NCBI RefSeq assembly: GCF_004193775.1
Contig: NC_041019.1
Coordinates: 9,410,204-9,474,203 of the forward strand
Length of the DNA stretch: 64,000 bases
DNA from: Glycine soja
Lineage: Eukaryota; Streptophyta; Magnoliopsida; Fabales; Fabaceae
Direction of reading: 5' to 3'
Below are positions 36,094 to 48,750 of the stretch, piece after piece (positions within the stretch are counted from its first letter, which is position 1; the number at the start of each line of letters is the position of its first letter). The position numbers were made by a program, and so were the translations under genes. The notes under the pieces are model-generated. The model worked only from the letters and a program-made list of their open reading frames with translations. It was not told where the DNA came from and did no database searches.

Positions 36094-37195
36094 GCATCTT
36101 TAATACAAGTTTTTTATATAGGTTTCTTAATCATTTTTTTTAGTTCCCGAAACACATTTTGTGATACTTGTACTATCATGTCACTCCTAAAAAATTCATA
36201 TAAAATTTTACTTCAATACTAAGAAATCACAAGAAACTTCAAAAAATCCACACATTTATATTTTTTTTATATTATAACTTAATTATTGTTCAAATAAAAC
36301 GGGTATATATCAGGGATTAAAAATATATTTAAGTCTGAAATAATTAATTCATTTTTGAAAAGCAAATTACTATTTCCACCCACCACCTACCATCATTTAA
36401 AACAAAAAACATCACCGAATGCTAAAACCTTCCTTCCCCTTCCCCAATGTTAAAACTTCATTTTTCTTTCATAAACAAAAAAATCACCCACCATCATAAA
36501 AAAAACTCCACATCTTCCATTCCTTCTTCTTCCTTTTCTATTTTCTCCCCCCCGCCCTGTCATTTTGTATTCCTTTGGCCTTTTCTTTTCCTTCTTCCTT
36601 TTCCTTCTTCTTCGTTTCACAACCACCCTTTACCGCTTCCCCTTGAGCCATCGAGGTCGCTCCCTCGTTCAACCACAGTTTCCCCTCAAGTCACCAGTGT
36701 TACTCCCTCGCAACCACGACAACCCCTCGAGCCACCATCGCTGCTCTCTCGTGCAACCATCGTCAATGACGATAGAGGCAGTAGTCTGTTCATGGTCACT
36801 ATTCGTACTCTTTAATTTGGTTTGTATTTTATTTTGAGTTGAGATTGCATTGAGTGATTTAATTTTTTTGGAAAAAATGCAATTTTTTTTGTGAAATTTC
36901 ATCTTTGCGTTTGCTTCATCGGTTTAATATGATTTGTTGGAAGTGTTCATGTTCTTCCTTTGCTTCATCTCTGCAAATTTACCCTCTTAATTTAGTTAAT
37001 GGTTGGAGAGTACGAATTTTATGAAAATTATGATTTTTTATTGATCAGAAACGGTTTCTTATATAAGGAATGCACCATCTGCTGAAGAAACCAGTCATGT
37101 CCAGTCACTTTGCTCTAATGTCGAGGAACTTGAAAGAAATCGTTCCTTAAATTAAGAAACCCACAAAGCACCTCCGGTTGGAGATGCTCTTAAAG
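36094..37195. mobile_element. About 1.1-kb insertion in unit I, possible DNA transposon
   Basis: Absent from unit II, where the flanks join at about 45660-45675. Both sides carry a (g)(a/g)tggca motif (about 36092 and 37201) that could be a 9-bp target duplication. Inward from the ends, TAGGTTTCTTAAT and the complement of ATTAAGAAACCCA form degenerate inverted repeats of about 38 bp. The right end includes GAGCATCTCCAACC on its complement, a phrase common at plant transposon ends. The interior has a pyrimidine-rich, Ser/Pro-coding stretch (36447-36815) without known domains. The exact class (Mutator or Harbinger type) is unresolved. Confidence 0.45.
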
Positions 37196-38387
37196 TAGGA
37201 GGTGGCAATGTCACAACTTGTGTCTTAGAATTATATTTTATACATAGATGACAAAAACTTAAGAGTCAAATTAAATTATTACATTTCATGTTGATGTCAT
37301 ACCAATTGCATCTTTCTCATTAAGAAAAAAATAAATATATTTTTAATTCTTATAATTTAGTATTTTTTAATCCTTACAAATTATATTTATTTTATTTTTT
37401 CCTTAAAGTTTTTAAAATAATTCTTTGAACCATAAAAAGTGTTATTTAAATCACTTAAAGGATGAAAAACAAAACAAACATAATTTGCAAGGACTAAAAT
37501 AAAAAATTACAAATAAAAAAGGAAAAAATTACTAAATTAAATTATAGGGACTACTAAAGATATTTAAAAAAAAAATCATATATTCAATCTTTTGATATTT
37601 CAGTAACAAGAGGAAGAAAAAATAACATGCACCTTGCATGTGTAATAAGGATTGAAACGAGGGATGAGATTTCAACAACATATGGGTAAACAATTGGATA
37701 TGTTAATTTGGGTTAAAATTGGGAATGAAAAAGTTGGATTAGTGTAGAGGGGAGATGAGATGTAGTAGAAGAGAGAAATATAGAAAAATGACTCGTACAT
37801 GAATATGTTGATGTGGCAAAAATAATATTGCAATCTCATAATGCATAGTTGTGTGCCTTAGGATTTATATATTTTTAATTTTGTATCCGTGCATCTATTT
37901 TTTTTGTAATATTTTAAAATTTTACACATTATTGTAAATTTATGAAAATTAGTTCCATAATTATTATGTCTCTTTTGATAAAATTAAATAAGTTAATATT
38001 CATTTTTTTACAGAAGTTAATATTCGTTTACTCTTTTAGTAATTTCAATCATCTTATTTTTGTTGGTTTGATGCATATAAATATGTTTTATTTACTTTCA
38101 AGTGCATGTAGTTTTCCAATAGTTTTTGAAATTAAAAAAAATGATAAATATAAAGGTAATTGAATTTTTCATGTTAGAGCAAATTAATTAAGTGAATAAC
38201 ACAAATCTTTCTTCATTTTAAAACATTACTTTTAGCTTCCTGATTTATTTTAGGAAGTTACATGATAAATTTTATGAAATTCTAAATATTAATTATATTT
38301 TTTAATACCTATATCAAAACCTTAAATATCATAAAAGTGAATTCGAGGGAGTATTAGAAGAAAAAAATTTTAAACCCGAGTGCATAA

Positions 38388-38468
<81 letters not shown>

Positions 38469-39217
38469 TGTTTCCTTTGAAAAGTATTTCTGATTTTTAA
38501 TAAAAGAAATTGATTTACCAAAGTTAGAGCCTAAAAATATGGAGTCAAATGAAAAATCAAAATGAAATATTTATACCTCCAAGACATATACTCTCCGACG
38601 AACACCGTTTTTTAATTAATTTTAATTGGTACTACTAACGCTGACAAATACAATTAGCTTTCTTTAATCACATTCAGATTAGCTAGATCACAAATTCAAA
38701 GGTTGTTATAGTAAGACAAAAATAAAAGGAGGGAAAATCACAACTTACTCACAAGGAAGTCAAATTTTATTTCTCTCCTATTCCAAACTAAATAAAGTAG
38801 AAGTCTTATTACGGAGAAAGATATACTATTTATTTATTATTTATGAGAATCATATGTTTAAAAATAATATTGATTTCTTATAATTAATAATTTAGGAAAT
38901 CTTAGAGTTTTACACATACTTCCATAACAACTTTATTAGCATTAGCCTGAGTGTAAAATATCCTTTTTAATTGTCATTTTTTTGGGAAAAAAATAATTTT
39001 ATATATATAACGTGTTCAAAATAACATTAGTTATACTTTTGTCTATTATATTCTAATTTTCACCTAATTCTTAATTAATTTATACATATGTATTTATTAT
39101 GGTGTATAAATAAAAAAGAAATAAAATAAGAAATTTTATAATTATTTTATTAGAATGAAGAAAATTTATTGTATTTTTAAAAACAAATAGAAAGGAAGCA
39201 AAAGGAGTATTTTTCTA
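37196..39217. other. AT-rich upstream region of NB-LRR 1
   Basis: Parts pair with 45665-46204 of unit II, but unit I has about 510 bp (37388-37910) and about 960 bp (38260-39217) that unit II lacks. No gene is seen. The second extra piece contains the (TA)n run. Confidence 0.6.
38390..38465. repeat. (TA)n microsatellite
   Basis: About 38 uninterrupted TA units. Confidence 0.97.
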
Positions 39218-39372
39218 TTGGTAAATGACAATCACAATCGCATTGGTTAAGAGCGTACAATTAAAGAATGATTAAGCTAAAGTCAAACTCTTCTTGATCT
39301 TGAAGGACAGTTTAGATTCCTCCCATCTTAGTCTCAACACTCACCAATAGCAGAAACTAGATCTAGACTAAG
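39218..39372 (+). promoter_or_regulatory. Conserved 5' flank of NB-LRR 1 with W-box-like site
   Basis: About 155 bp immediately before the ATG are almost identical to 46205-46362 before NB-LRR 2, while DNA further upstream differs. It is therefore a good candidate for a core promoter and 5' leader. The complement of agtcaa (39281-39286) gives TTGACT, a WRKY-type W-box core, also present at 46269-46274. No convincing TATA box was seen. Confidence 0.4.
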
Positions 39373-42065
39373 ATGGCGAACTTACTGGAAATTGTAGCGC
39401 CCTTCGCTGTTGATTATTTGCAAACACCCTTGAAGAAAGCTGTGAAGTCAGTCATGGAGGTTCCAAAAGATGTGGCAGACATGAAAGACAAACTTGATGG
39501 GATTCAAGCCATCATTCATGATGTAGATAAGATGGCAGCAGCTGAAGAAGGCAACTCACATGATGGTCTCAAAGCAAAGCTGAAGCAGCTGGTGGAAACA
39601 TCCTTTTGCATGGAAGATATCGTTGATGAATGCATGATCCATGAGGAAAAGCAACTTGGTGATGATCCTGGATGTAAAGCTTTACCTTGTAAGGCTATTG
39701 ATTTCGTCAAAACTACGGCCTCTCGTCTTCAATTTGCATACATGAATGAGGACGTGAAATCCGAATTTCGTGGAATCAAGGAGAGGAATGGAAGTGAAGA
39801 TAGCTACCAAATCCAATCTTCTGGAGGAAACCAAAACATCACGTTCCATAACCTTCGAATGGCTCCTCTGTATCTTAAGGAGGCTGAGGTTTTGGGCTTT
39901 GACGGCCCTGGAGATACATTGGAAAAATGGTTGAAAGAGGGGCGAGAAGAGCGCACTGTAATCTCTGTGGTAGGAATGGGAGGACTTGGAAAAACTACTC
40001 TTGTCAAGAAAGTTTTTGACAAAGTCCGGACACATTTCACTCTCCATGCATGGATCACAGTATCTCAATCCTACACCGCAGAAGGACTGTTGAGGGATAT
40101 GTTGCTCGAGTTTGTAGAAGAAGAAAAAAGAGGGGATTATTCTTCAATGGATAAAAATCATTGATAGATCAAGTGAGAAAGCACTTGCACCACAAGAGGT
40201 ATGTTGTTGTGTTTGATGACGTGTGGAATACTCTTTTTTGGCAAGAAATGGAGTTTGCTTTAATTGATGATGAAAATGGAAGTAGGATATTAATCACAAG
40301 CAGAAATCAGGATGTTGTTAATTCCTGTAAGAGATCTGCTGCTATTCAAGTGCATGAGCTGCAACCTTTAACTCTTGAAAAATCATTGGAATTGTTTTAT
40401 ACAAAGGCATTTGGATCTGACTTTAATGGACGTTGTCCAAGCAATCTTAAGGACATATCCACTGAAATTGTTAAAAAGTGTCAAGGCTTACCACTAGCAA
40501 TTGTGGTCATTGGTGGTCTTTTATTCGACAAAAAAAGAGAAATACTTAAATGGCAGAGGTTTTATCAAAATCTAAGTTGTGAACTACGGAAAAATCCCAG
40601 TTTAAATCCTGTGAAAAGGATTTTGGGTTTCAGTTATCATGATTTGCCTTACAATCTCAAACCATGCTTCTTGTATTTCGGAATATATCCAGAAGATTAC
40701 AAAGTTGAACGCGGGACATTGATTCTACAATGGATAGCTGAGGGGTTTGTTAAATCTGAAGCAACAGAAACTTTAGAGGAAGTGGCAGAAAAATATTTAA
40801 ATGAGTTGATCCAAAGAAGTTTGGTTCAAGTATCTTCATTTACTAAGGGTGGCAAAATTAAATACTGTGGTGTTCATGACCTAGTATATGAAATTATCCG
40901 TGAGAAAAATGAAGATTTAAGCTTTTGCCATTCTGCAAGTGAGCGTGAGAACTCGCCAAGAAGTGGGATGATTCGTCGCCTAACAATAGCATCCGATTCC
41001 AACAATTTGGTGGGAAGTGTTGGAAACTCAAACATTCGATCACTTCATGTTTTTAGTGATGAAGAATTATCAGAATCCTCGGTGAAGAGAATGCCTACAA
41101 ACTACAGGTTATTAAGGGTACTTCATTTTGAACGCAATTCACTGTATAATTATGTTCCGCTCACGGAAAATTTTGGGGATTTATCCCTTTTGACGTACTT
41201 AAGCTTCAGAAATTCAAAGATAGTAGATCTTCCAAAATCAATAGGCGTGTTGCACAACCTAGAAACATTGGATCTAAGAGAATCTCGTGTGCTTGTGATG
41301 CCAAGAGAGTTCTGCAAGCTTAAAAAGTTAAGACACCTTTTAGGGTTTCGGCTTCCAATAGAGGGTAGCATTGGAGATCTAACGTCCCTAGAAACACTGT
41401 GTGAAGTGAAAGCAAACCATGATACAGAAGAAGTAATGAAAGGGTTGGAAAGACTTACACAATTAAGGGTGTTGGGCTTGACCCTTGTTCCGTCACATCA
41501 CAAAAGTTCTCTGTGCTCCTTGATAAACAAGATGCAACGCCTGGACAAGTTATACATTACTACTCCAAGGTCATTACTTAGGCGCATTGATTTGCAATTT
41601 GATGTATGTGCACCTGTGCTTCAGAAGGTTCGCATTGTAGGGGGTTTAAAGGAGTTCCCAAACTGGGTTGCCAAGCTCCCAAATCTTGTTACGTTGTCCT
41701 TGACACGCACCCGTTTGACTGTTGATCCATTGCCACTACTTACGGATTTACCATATTTGTCGTCCCTCTTTATTAATCGTAGTGCATACGATGGTGAAGT
41801 TTTGCAGTTCCCAAACAGGGGGTTTCAGAACCTTAAGCAAATACTACTGAATCGCTTGTATGGTTTGAAATCCATCGTTATTGAAGATGGAGCATTGCCT
41901 TCTCTTGAAAAGTTCAAGTTAGTCAGAATTCTCGAACTGAAGGAGGTGCCTTCTGGTCTCTACAAGTTACCAAATCTTGAGGTTTTCCATGCTATTCATA
42001 TGTCACCTGAATTTCAAGAAAACTTTAATCTCAACAGAGGACAACGTCAATGGATAATAGAATGA
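39373..42065 (+). pseudogene. RPM1-like CC-NB-LRR resistance gene, single frameshift
   Basis: This would be a single-exon cytosolic immune receptor of about 896 residues, the size of RPM1-like proteins. The first frame (39373-40164, 263 aa) starts MANLLEIVAPFAVDYL. It holds the Rx-type coiled coil with an EDVID-like MEDIVDE (about residue 80), the P-loop GMGGLGKTT (about 200) and RNBS-A (FTLHAWITVSQSY). At about 40155 one base is missing relative to NB-LRR 2, giving a stop at 40162-40164. The second frame (to 42065, no ATG of its own) continues with kinase-2 (VVVFDDVWN), RNBS-B (GSRILITSRNQD), GLPL (CQGLPLAIVV), RNBS-D (CFLYFGIYPEDY), VHD in place of MHD, and about 12 degenerate LRRs to a stop. 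Everything apart from the single deletion looks intact. It is either a very young pseudogene or affected by a sequence error. Confidence 0.92.
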
Positions 42066-43130
42066 CGGTGGAAATGAAAAAGGTCAGACTTTCAAAGTGT
42101 AGGTGTTTTTTTTATTCTTATGCTGAATATAATTGTTATTGCTATTGTCAACTGTTTAGATTTCAACCTATAAGTTTTATTTGATTCCGAAAGTAATTTC
42201 TCTGTTTTTTTGCTTCTCATACCCTCTCTTTAATTTGGAATATATGCATTTTTTGTTGTTGTTTATTCTGCATGTTCCATCATTACTCATAATATACATG
42301 TTTTTGAATTGGTAGGCCCTGGGATTTAAGTTTCACGTACTTCTAATTCTCCATGTGGACTGTGACAACAACAGCGTTGAATCATCATTAAAACTGCCTT
42401 GGAATTCATCATTGCTCCTTCAAGTCCCCAGATAAACAGAATATGCATGTGAACCTATCTTAGTTTCTTTAGCAAAGTGATGTAAAACTTCTGAAAAAAG
42501 CGGAATGATTTACCACATTTCGCTTTTTTATTAGTTCCTTCTTAGATGTATTATGTTTGCACCATGTTACGAGAATTTCTCTTTCAAGGATTGTAAGACC
42601 TTGTTCATTGTAATCTTTTTTCTGTTTCGGAATAAGGAGAAAAACTAATTCTGTATAACTTGTTTGCTTTTTATAATGTTTCCTTATCCATTCTAATTAT
42701 ATTTTATTTAGATAAAATTTCTTCTGTTTGTGGTTTCTCGTGGATGCTTCCATTCACTACACCAAAATCATGGCAACGAATCAATCATACCCCGCGCGTG
42801 CATATATATATATATATATATGATTTGAAATTTCAGGATCTTGATCATTTTATTTTTTTTGTTGAATCGATCATTTTATTTTAATAAATAACATAATATG
42901 TCACATAGAAATCAATTATTTATACCATAAGCAAATAATAAGAAAAATTTACTTATTTTTTTTAAAAAAAAATGATAGAAAACCAAACATTTTGATGAAA
43001 AATAAACAATAGAAGAAATTTACTTATATGTTTAAATTTTGAAAAAATTAACATGATAGAAAATGAAATAAAAATTAAAAAACAGTATTATCCAATTTGC
43101 TAGCTTAAATGTGTTGTATACTTTCAGGAA
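42066..43130. repeat. 3' flank of NB-LRR 1
   Basis: 42070-42900 pairs with 54085-54730 (NB-LRR 2) and, in part, with 26160-26470. A (TA)n run of about 10 units lies at 42803-42822. The last 230 bp are A-rich. No gene seen. Confidence 0.8.
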
Positions 43131-43816
43131 TTCTAAGTGATCACAATGGCATTGTGACTGCAATTACAGCTGCATCAGTCACATCTTCTGGACCATGAGT
43201 CACCACATAAGGAGATCTGATACCATACTCTAACCCAAAACCTTAAGGCTAATAATATATGATAGGGTCTGAAAATATTAGGTTGGATTATGTTTAAAAA
43301 ATGTAGAATTAATATATTTTAAAATTGTGAAAAGTTTGTTGAAATTGGAAATAATGATAGTATCCGTGATGGGTTTTCAACTGCAAACATGATAGGGTCT
43401 GAAAATTTTAACCCTGCTTACAAGGGAATTTGAGTTAAAATAAAAAGTTGTATCCATAAAGGTCATAAACCCTGTTGAATGCAAGAAACTTAAAAATATT
43501 AAAAAATCTTAAACACATATACGGTTGATATATTACTCCAATTTTGATTTGCAACCTCAAAACCACTTGGTAGCAATTCAATTTTCAAACCAAATATGCA
43601 GAAGCAACCTATCACCTGTATATGTTTTCATTTAAAACTAAGAACATTTATATGGCAAATGTAGACTAAATCTAATATTAGTATCTTTTTATATCTATTT
43701 CAATCTCTTCAAGAGACAAATTTGAAAATATGGAAATAAATAAAAACGAAAAGCTTCCATCAATGAATTACGTTCAAAGTCAGTTGGCTACTTGTGTTAA
43801 TAATGTCAAAGAAGAT
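43131..43816. repeat. Unit II, 5' part
   Basis: 43258-43617 pairs with 29149-29548 and 57860-58260. At about 43617 the sequence passes straight from CACCTGTA to TATGTTTTC without the 2.3-kb solo LTR. This is the empty site for both solo LTRs. Confidence 0.85.
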
Positions 43817-44078
43817 ACCTTGGATCCAAAAGAAACTCCTTAGGAATGTAGTTGATGCCGACTCGGAGATCTGTAGCAGCTCCAAGATCAATGATGTTGA
43901 ATATATGAGACTCTGATCCCAATGGTTTAAAAAAATGTGAGCTTAATTTGGATTAGGGATCTTTCTGCATTGGATAAAGTTATGCAATCTTTAAATTGTT
44001 TACCTTCAAACAAACTAATGTTCTGTGGCTTGATATCCCTATGCACAATACCAGTAGAGTGAAGACCATCCAATGCAC
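43817..44078 (-). pseudogene. STN7/STN8-like kinase exons, best-preserved copy (unit II)
   Basis: The minus strand at about 44078-44004 reads LDGLHSTGIVHRDIKPQN then ISLFEG, a complete Ser/Thr-type catalytic loop, followed by a donor-like GGTAAA. About 43920-43817 reads [18 protein letters not shown] then KEFLLDPR, with DLG intact. Both blocks are open here, unlike units I and III. The activation loop beyond DPR and the C-lobe are missing, so it is still a fragment and not a working thylakoid kinase. It retains the ancestral state of the module. Confidence 0.78.
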
Positions 44079-44218
44079 ATGATTATTTCAATGATTCTAT
44101 TTTCTCTTTCCAATCCTTTGGGTAAGTCTTAAAACCTCATCCAAAATTAATGTTTCAACTTGAAATTTGTGGCACCATCATTTGGTCTGATCTGAAGACT
44201 TTAAGCAATCATGATTTA

Positions 44219-44643
44219 TGATATGCCCAGAGAACTAAAAGTCTGGTTTCGAGGACCAGAGAACCTCCAAGAAGAAAGGTAAGGAAAATGGAAATTTCAT
44301 TCATGTCTGTGCTTGATTATTACACGTATATTTATAGCAATTTCTAAGTAACAAAATTTGTAATTTTGTGCCTAAGGAATATTATATTCCGTTATGCCTG
44401 CCTCCACAAGACCGACAAGCATCAAGCAAAGGGGTTCTGATGATTTTGCTGATGAAATACCCACTTCACCCTTCAGACAAAGTCCTAGCCTTGAGGTAAG
44501 TGGGTTTCTTCACTGCTCTCTTGGTTTTCTCTGCTTTCTGCACCTGTGTTGTGGATGTTGCTACTCCTTGAGTGACTTCAATTGCTTCTTGCTTCTGCCT
44601 GTGTCTCTGTCTCAGTTGAGTCCTGTCTTCTTCCTTCCTATCA
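44219..44643. mobile_element. Solo LTR, 425 bp, unit II only
   Basis: Begins TGATATGCCC and ends TTCCTATCA, flanked by the 5-bp duplication ATTTA (44214-44218 and 44644-44648). The corresponding site in unit I (about 32476) is uninterrupted. No partner LTR, primer site or coding interior is present. The plus frame 44394-44720 over its right part is not a gene. Confidence 0.88.
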
Positions 44644-44648
44644 ATTTA

Positions 44649-45084
44649 CCATGGGAGAATAAAATTCAAATAGAATGTAAGAACAATGTGCTTCATTACG
44701 GAAACTTGGTGAATAGTTGAAGATTATAGAACATTTTAACACCAATTTATATTTGAAAATAGATGTATTATGTAACAGCACCCCCTAACTTCCTCACACA
44801 AGGAAAGAGGGTATAAAATCAGTTTGGATAAATCTCTCAACAAAAACTTAAATAAAAACAAAATAAAATGAATCAAACTTCTCACATAAATTAAAATCAA
44901 TTCTGATATATGGTCAGGTTTTAAAATTGAAAAGCTCCCATAATCTAGAAGCTAATCAAAATTGGGTAATACTTTCTTTCTTAAATGCAGGACAACTGAT
45001 ATAAACTTTATTAGAAAATTTAAGGCCAGAATAATATAAAACCCAACAATTTATTAAACACAACCAGGCTGATTAAATATAGTA
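44649..45084. repeat. Unit II flank
   Basis: Pairs with 32485-32801 and 35362-35490. The empty site of the unit I copia element is at about 44951-44958 (a single TAATC). Confidence 0.85.
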
Positions 45085-45198
45085 CCAACATTATATGGAA
45101 ACTGTCTGCTCTGCATCAAGTCAGCTAGGGTGGCATCCCCTTCAAACCGCCTTATAAGCCAGTATATACTCAGCCGCTTTCTTTGAAGAGATCTGCAA
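45085..45198 (-). pseudogene. STN7/STN8-like kinase exon (N-lobe), unit II copy
   Basis: Same reading as at 35490-35602 (YWLIRRFEGDATLADLMQS), not split from the loop exons by a copia element here. The order on the minus strand (this exon, then the loop, then DLG) matches the intact kinase. Confidence 0.65.
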
Positions 45199-46204
45199 AC
45201 ATTATGTGAGAACTTTTGTATTTGTCGTGACTGAAACTAAATTGCTAAATGATGTGATGCGAATCTCTTTTGTTTCCCCATACAAGTACAACAATGATAC
45301 CCAAAATTCGTAAGGTAATATTAGTTTTAATAAAGCAACACCTCAACAAAACAATAAACAAAATTCGCAGTTGTTTGCAAACCTCAGTGAGAACATATAT
45401 GAACAAAATGGATAAGTAGAGAATGCATTAACTATTGAGCAATGTCAACCCAATTAATTTAAAAAAGGTAAATGACAGTTTAGTAACTGATAAGTAGCAT
45501 TTGTTTCAGACTTTAAACACCTTGGAAGACTGATATGGAACACTTTTAATGACAGTTTAATAACAGCCTGAGTAACCAGTGTCTCGGAATTTGAAATGGT
45601 GAAATGAGAAGAGTGTGCCACCTAAGCAAAAAGGATGAAATACAAGAATCTCTGCTTTCTGAAAATCACAGATGGCAATGTCACAGCTTGTGTCTCAGAA
45701 TTTATTTATTATAAATAGATGACATACAAAAGCTTAAGAATCAAATGAAATTATTATACACTCCGGAGTTGATGTTATAGCAGTTGCATCTTTCACATTA
45801 AGAAAAAAAAATTAAATATATTTTTAATTCTTGTAATTTAATATTTTTTAATCCTTACAAATTATATTTTTAAAATTTTCACAATGTACACATTATTGTA
45901 AATTTATGAAAATTAATTCCATAACTTTTATGTCTCTTTTGATAAAATTAAAAAAGTTAATATTCATTTTTTTTACAAAACTTAATATTCGTTTACTCTT
46001 TTGGTAATTTCAATCTTTTGTTAGTTTGTTGCATATAAATATGTTTTCTTTACTTTCAAGTGCATGTAGTTTTCAAATAATTTATGAAATAAAAAAGATG
46101 AGAAATATAAAGGTAATTGAATTTTTCATGTTAGAGTAAATTACACAAATTTTTATCCTTTCAGCATATTACTTTTAGCTCCTTGATTTATTTTAGGGAA
46201 TTAC
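45199..46204. other. AT-rich upstream region of NB-LRR 2
   Basis: Collinear with 35603-39217 but about 2.6 kb shorter because the three unit I extra pieces are absent. No gene. Confidence 0.7.
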
Positions 46205-46362
46205 ATTGGTAAATTACAATCACAATCGCATTGGTTAAGCGTGTACAATTAAAGAATGACCTAGGGAAAGTCAAACTCTTCTTCATGTTGAAGGACACAG
46301 TTTAGATTCCTCTCATCTCACTCTCAACACATACCAATAGCAGAAACTAGATCTAGACTAAG
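46205..46362 (+). promoter_or_regulatory. Conserved 5' flank of NB-LRR 2
   Basis: Near-identical to 39218-39372. The W-box-like complement of agtcaa is at 46269-46274. The leader gcagaaactagatctagac before the ATG is the same in both genes. Confidence 0.4.
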
Positions 46363-48750
46363 ATGGAGAAATTGCAGGAAATTGCAGCGTCCTTGGCTGT
46401 TGATTATTTGCTTCCACCCTTGAAGAAAGCTGTGAACTCAGTCATGGAGGTTCCAAAAGATGTTGCAGACATGAAAGACAAACTTGATGGGATTGAAGCC
46501 ATCATTCATGATGTAGATAAGATGGCAGCAGCTGAAGAAGGCAAGTCACGTGACGAAATCAAAGCAAAGGTGAAGCAGCTTGTGAAAACATCTTTTCGCA
46601 TGGAAGATATCATTGATGAATACACCATCCATGAGGAAAAGGAGCTTGGTGAGGATCCTTGATGTGCAGCTTTACCTTGTAAGGCTATTGATTTCATCAA
46701 AACTACGGCTTCTCTTCTTCAGTTTGCATACATGAATGAGGATGTTAAATCAGAATTTCGTAGGATCAACGAGAGGAATGGAAATGAGGATACCTCCCAA
46801 ATGAAATCTTTTGGAGGAAACCAAAACATCACGTTTGACAACCTTCGAATGGCTCCTCTGTATCTTAAGGAGGCTAAGGTTGTGGGCTTTGACGGCCCTA
46901 GAGATACATTGGAAAAATGGTTGAAAGAGGGGCGAAAAAAGCGCACTGTAATCTCTGTGGTAGGAATGGGAGAACTCGGAAAAACTACTCTTGCCAAGAA
47001 AGTTTTTGACAAAGACAGGACACATTTCACTCTCCATGCATGGATCACAGTGTCTCAATCCTACACCATAGAAGGACAGTTGAGGGATATGTTGCTCAAG
47101 TTTGTAGAAGAAGAAAAAAGAGTGGATCATTCTCAGAGTGATTATTCTACAATGGATAAAATATCATTGATAGATCAAGTGAGAAATCAGTTGCGCCACA
47201 AGAGGTATGTTGTTGTGTTTGATGACGTCTGGAATAACTTTTTTTGGCAACAAATGGAGTTTGCTTTAATTGATAATGAAAATGGAAGTACGATATTGAT
47301 CACAACCAGAAATCAGGATGTTGTTAATTCCTGTAAGAGATCTGCTGTTATTCAAGTGCATGAGCTGCAACCTTTAACACTTGAAAAATCATTGGAATTG
47401 TTTTACACAAAGGCATTTGGATCTGAATTTGATGGACGTTATCCAAGCAATCTTAAGGACATATCCACTGAAATTGTTAAAAAGTGTCATGGTTTACCAC
47501 TAGCAATTGTGGTCATTGGTGGTCTTTTATTCGATGAAAAAAAAAATACTTAAATGGCAGAGGTTTTATCAGAATCTAAGTTCTGAACTAGGGAAAAATC
47601 CCAGTTTATCTCCTGTCAAAAAGATTTTGAATTTCAGTTATCATGATTTGCCTTACAATCTCAAACCATGCTTCTTGTATTTCGGAATATATCCAGAAGA
47701 TTACGAAGTTGAACGTGGGAGACTGATTCCTCAATGGATAGCTGAGGGATTCGTCAAATCTGAAGCAACAAAAACTTTAGAGGAAGTGGCAGAAAAATAT
47801 TTAAATGAGTTAATCCAAAGAAGTTTGGTTCAAGTATCTTCATTTACCAAGGGTGGAAAAATCAAAGGCTGTCGTGTTCATGACCTACTACATGAAATTA
47901 TCCGTGAGAAAAATGAAGATTTAAGGTTTTGCCATTCTGCGAGTGAGCGTGAGAACTTGCCAAGAAGTGGAATGATTCGTCGCCTAACAATAGCATCCGG
48001 TTCCAACAATTTGATGGGAAGTGTTGTAAACTCAAGCATTCGATCACTTCATGTTTTTAGTGATGAAGAATTATCAGAATCCTCGGTGAAGAGAATGCCT
48101 ACAAACTACAGGTTATTAAGGGTACTTCATTTTGAAGGCGATTCACTGTATAAGTATGTTCCGCTCACAGAAAATTTTTGGGATTTATCCCTTTTGACGT
48201 ACTTAAGTTTGAAGAATTCAAAGATAGAAAATCTTCCAAAATCAATAGGCTTGTTGCACAACCTAGAAACATTGGATCTAAGACAGTTTGTTGTGCGTAT
48301 GATGCCAAGAGAGTTATACAAGCTTAAAAAGTCAAGGCATCTTCTAGCTCATGATAGGTTGTTTGGGTTATTTGGTGGGCTTCAAATGGAGGGTGGCATT
48401 GGAGTTCTAATGTCCCTACAAACACTACGTGACATGGATGCAGAAGAAGTAATGAAAGAGTTGGAAAGACTTACACAATTAAGGGTGTTGGGCTTGACCA
48501 ATGTTCGTGAAGAATTCACAAGTTCTCTATGCTCCTTGATAAACAAGTTGCAACACCTGGAGAAGCTATACATTAATGCAAAATATATACTTGGGGTCAA
48601 TGATTTGCAATTTGATGTATGTGCACCTGTACTTCAGAAGGTTCGCATTGTAGGGGTGTTAATGGAGTTCCCAAACTGGGTTGCCAAGCTCCAAAATCTT
48701 GTTACGTTGTCCTTGTTGCAGACCTGTTTGACTGATGATCCATTGCCACT
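46363..48750 (+). pseudogene. RPM1-like CC-NB-LRR pseudogene, part before copia insertion
   Basis: Paralog of the gene at 39373 (it starts MEKLQEIAASLAVDYL). Three lesions are seen. First, a nonsense TGA at 46660-46662, where the paralog has GGA (Gly), ends the coiled coil after 99 residues; the same frame continues to 47553 with the P-loop GMGELGKTT (second Gly changed to Glu, Walker consensus kept), VVVFDDVWN and CHGLPLAIVV. Second, a net 2-bp loss in a run of ten A at 47538-47547 shifts the frame, and the reading continues with RNBS-D and VHD into the LRRs. Third, a copia element is inserted at 48750 within the LRR region. At the site where NB-LRR 1 is broken (about 47158) this copy is intact, so the two copies were inactivated independently. 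Confidence 0.93.

Noticed and set aside
36447..36837. Ser/Pro-rich 122- and 90-codon frames
   Set aside because: Pyrimidine-rich sequence inside a probable transposon insertion. No domain is visible and it is absent from the paralogous unit.
39682..40068. Antisense open frames across the NB-LRR (also 46719-47130)
   Set aside because: They are shadows of the conserved NB-ARC coding strand in both paralogs; no independent motif.
40161..40163. Separate start for the second half of NB-LRR 1
   Set aside because: The codon is TTG within a frame-shifted continuation, not a real start. The half lacks the P-loop and is better explained by a single-base deletion.
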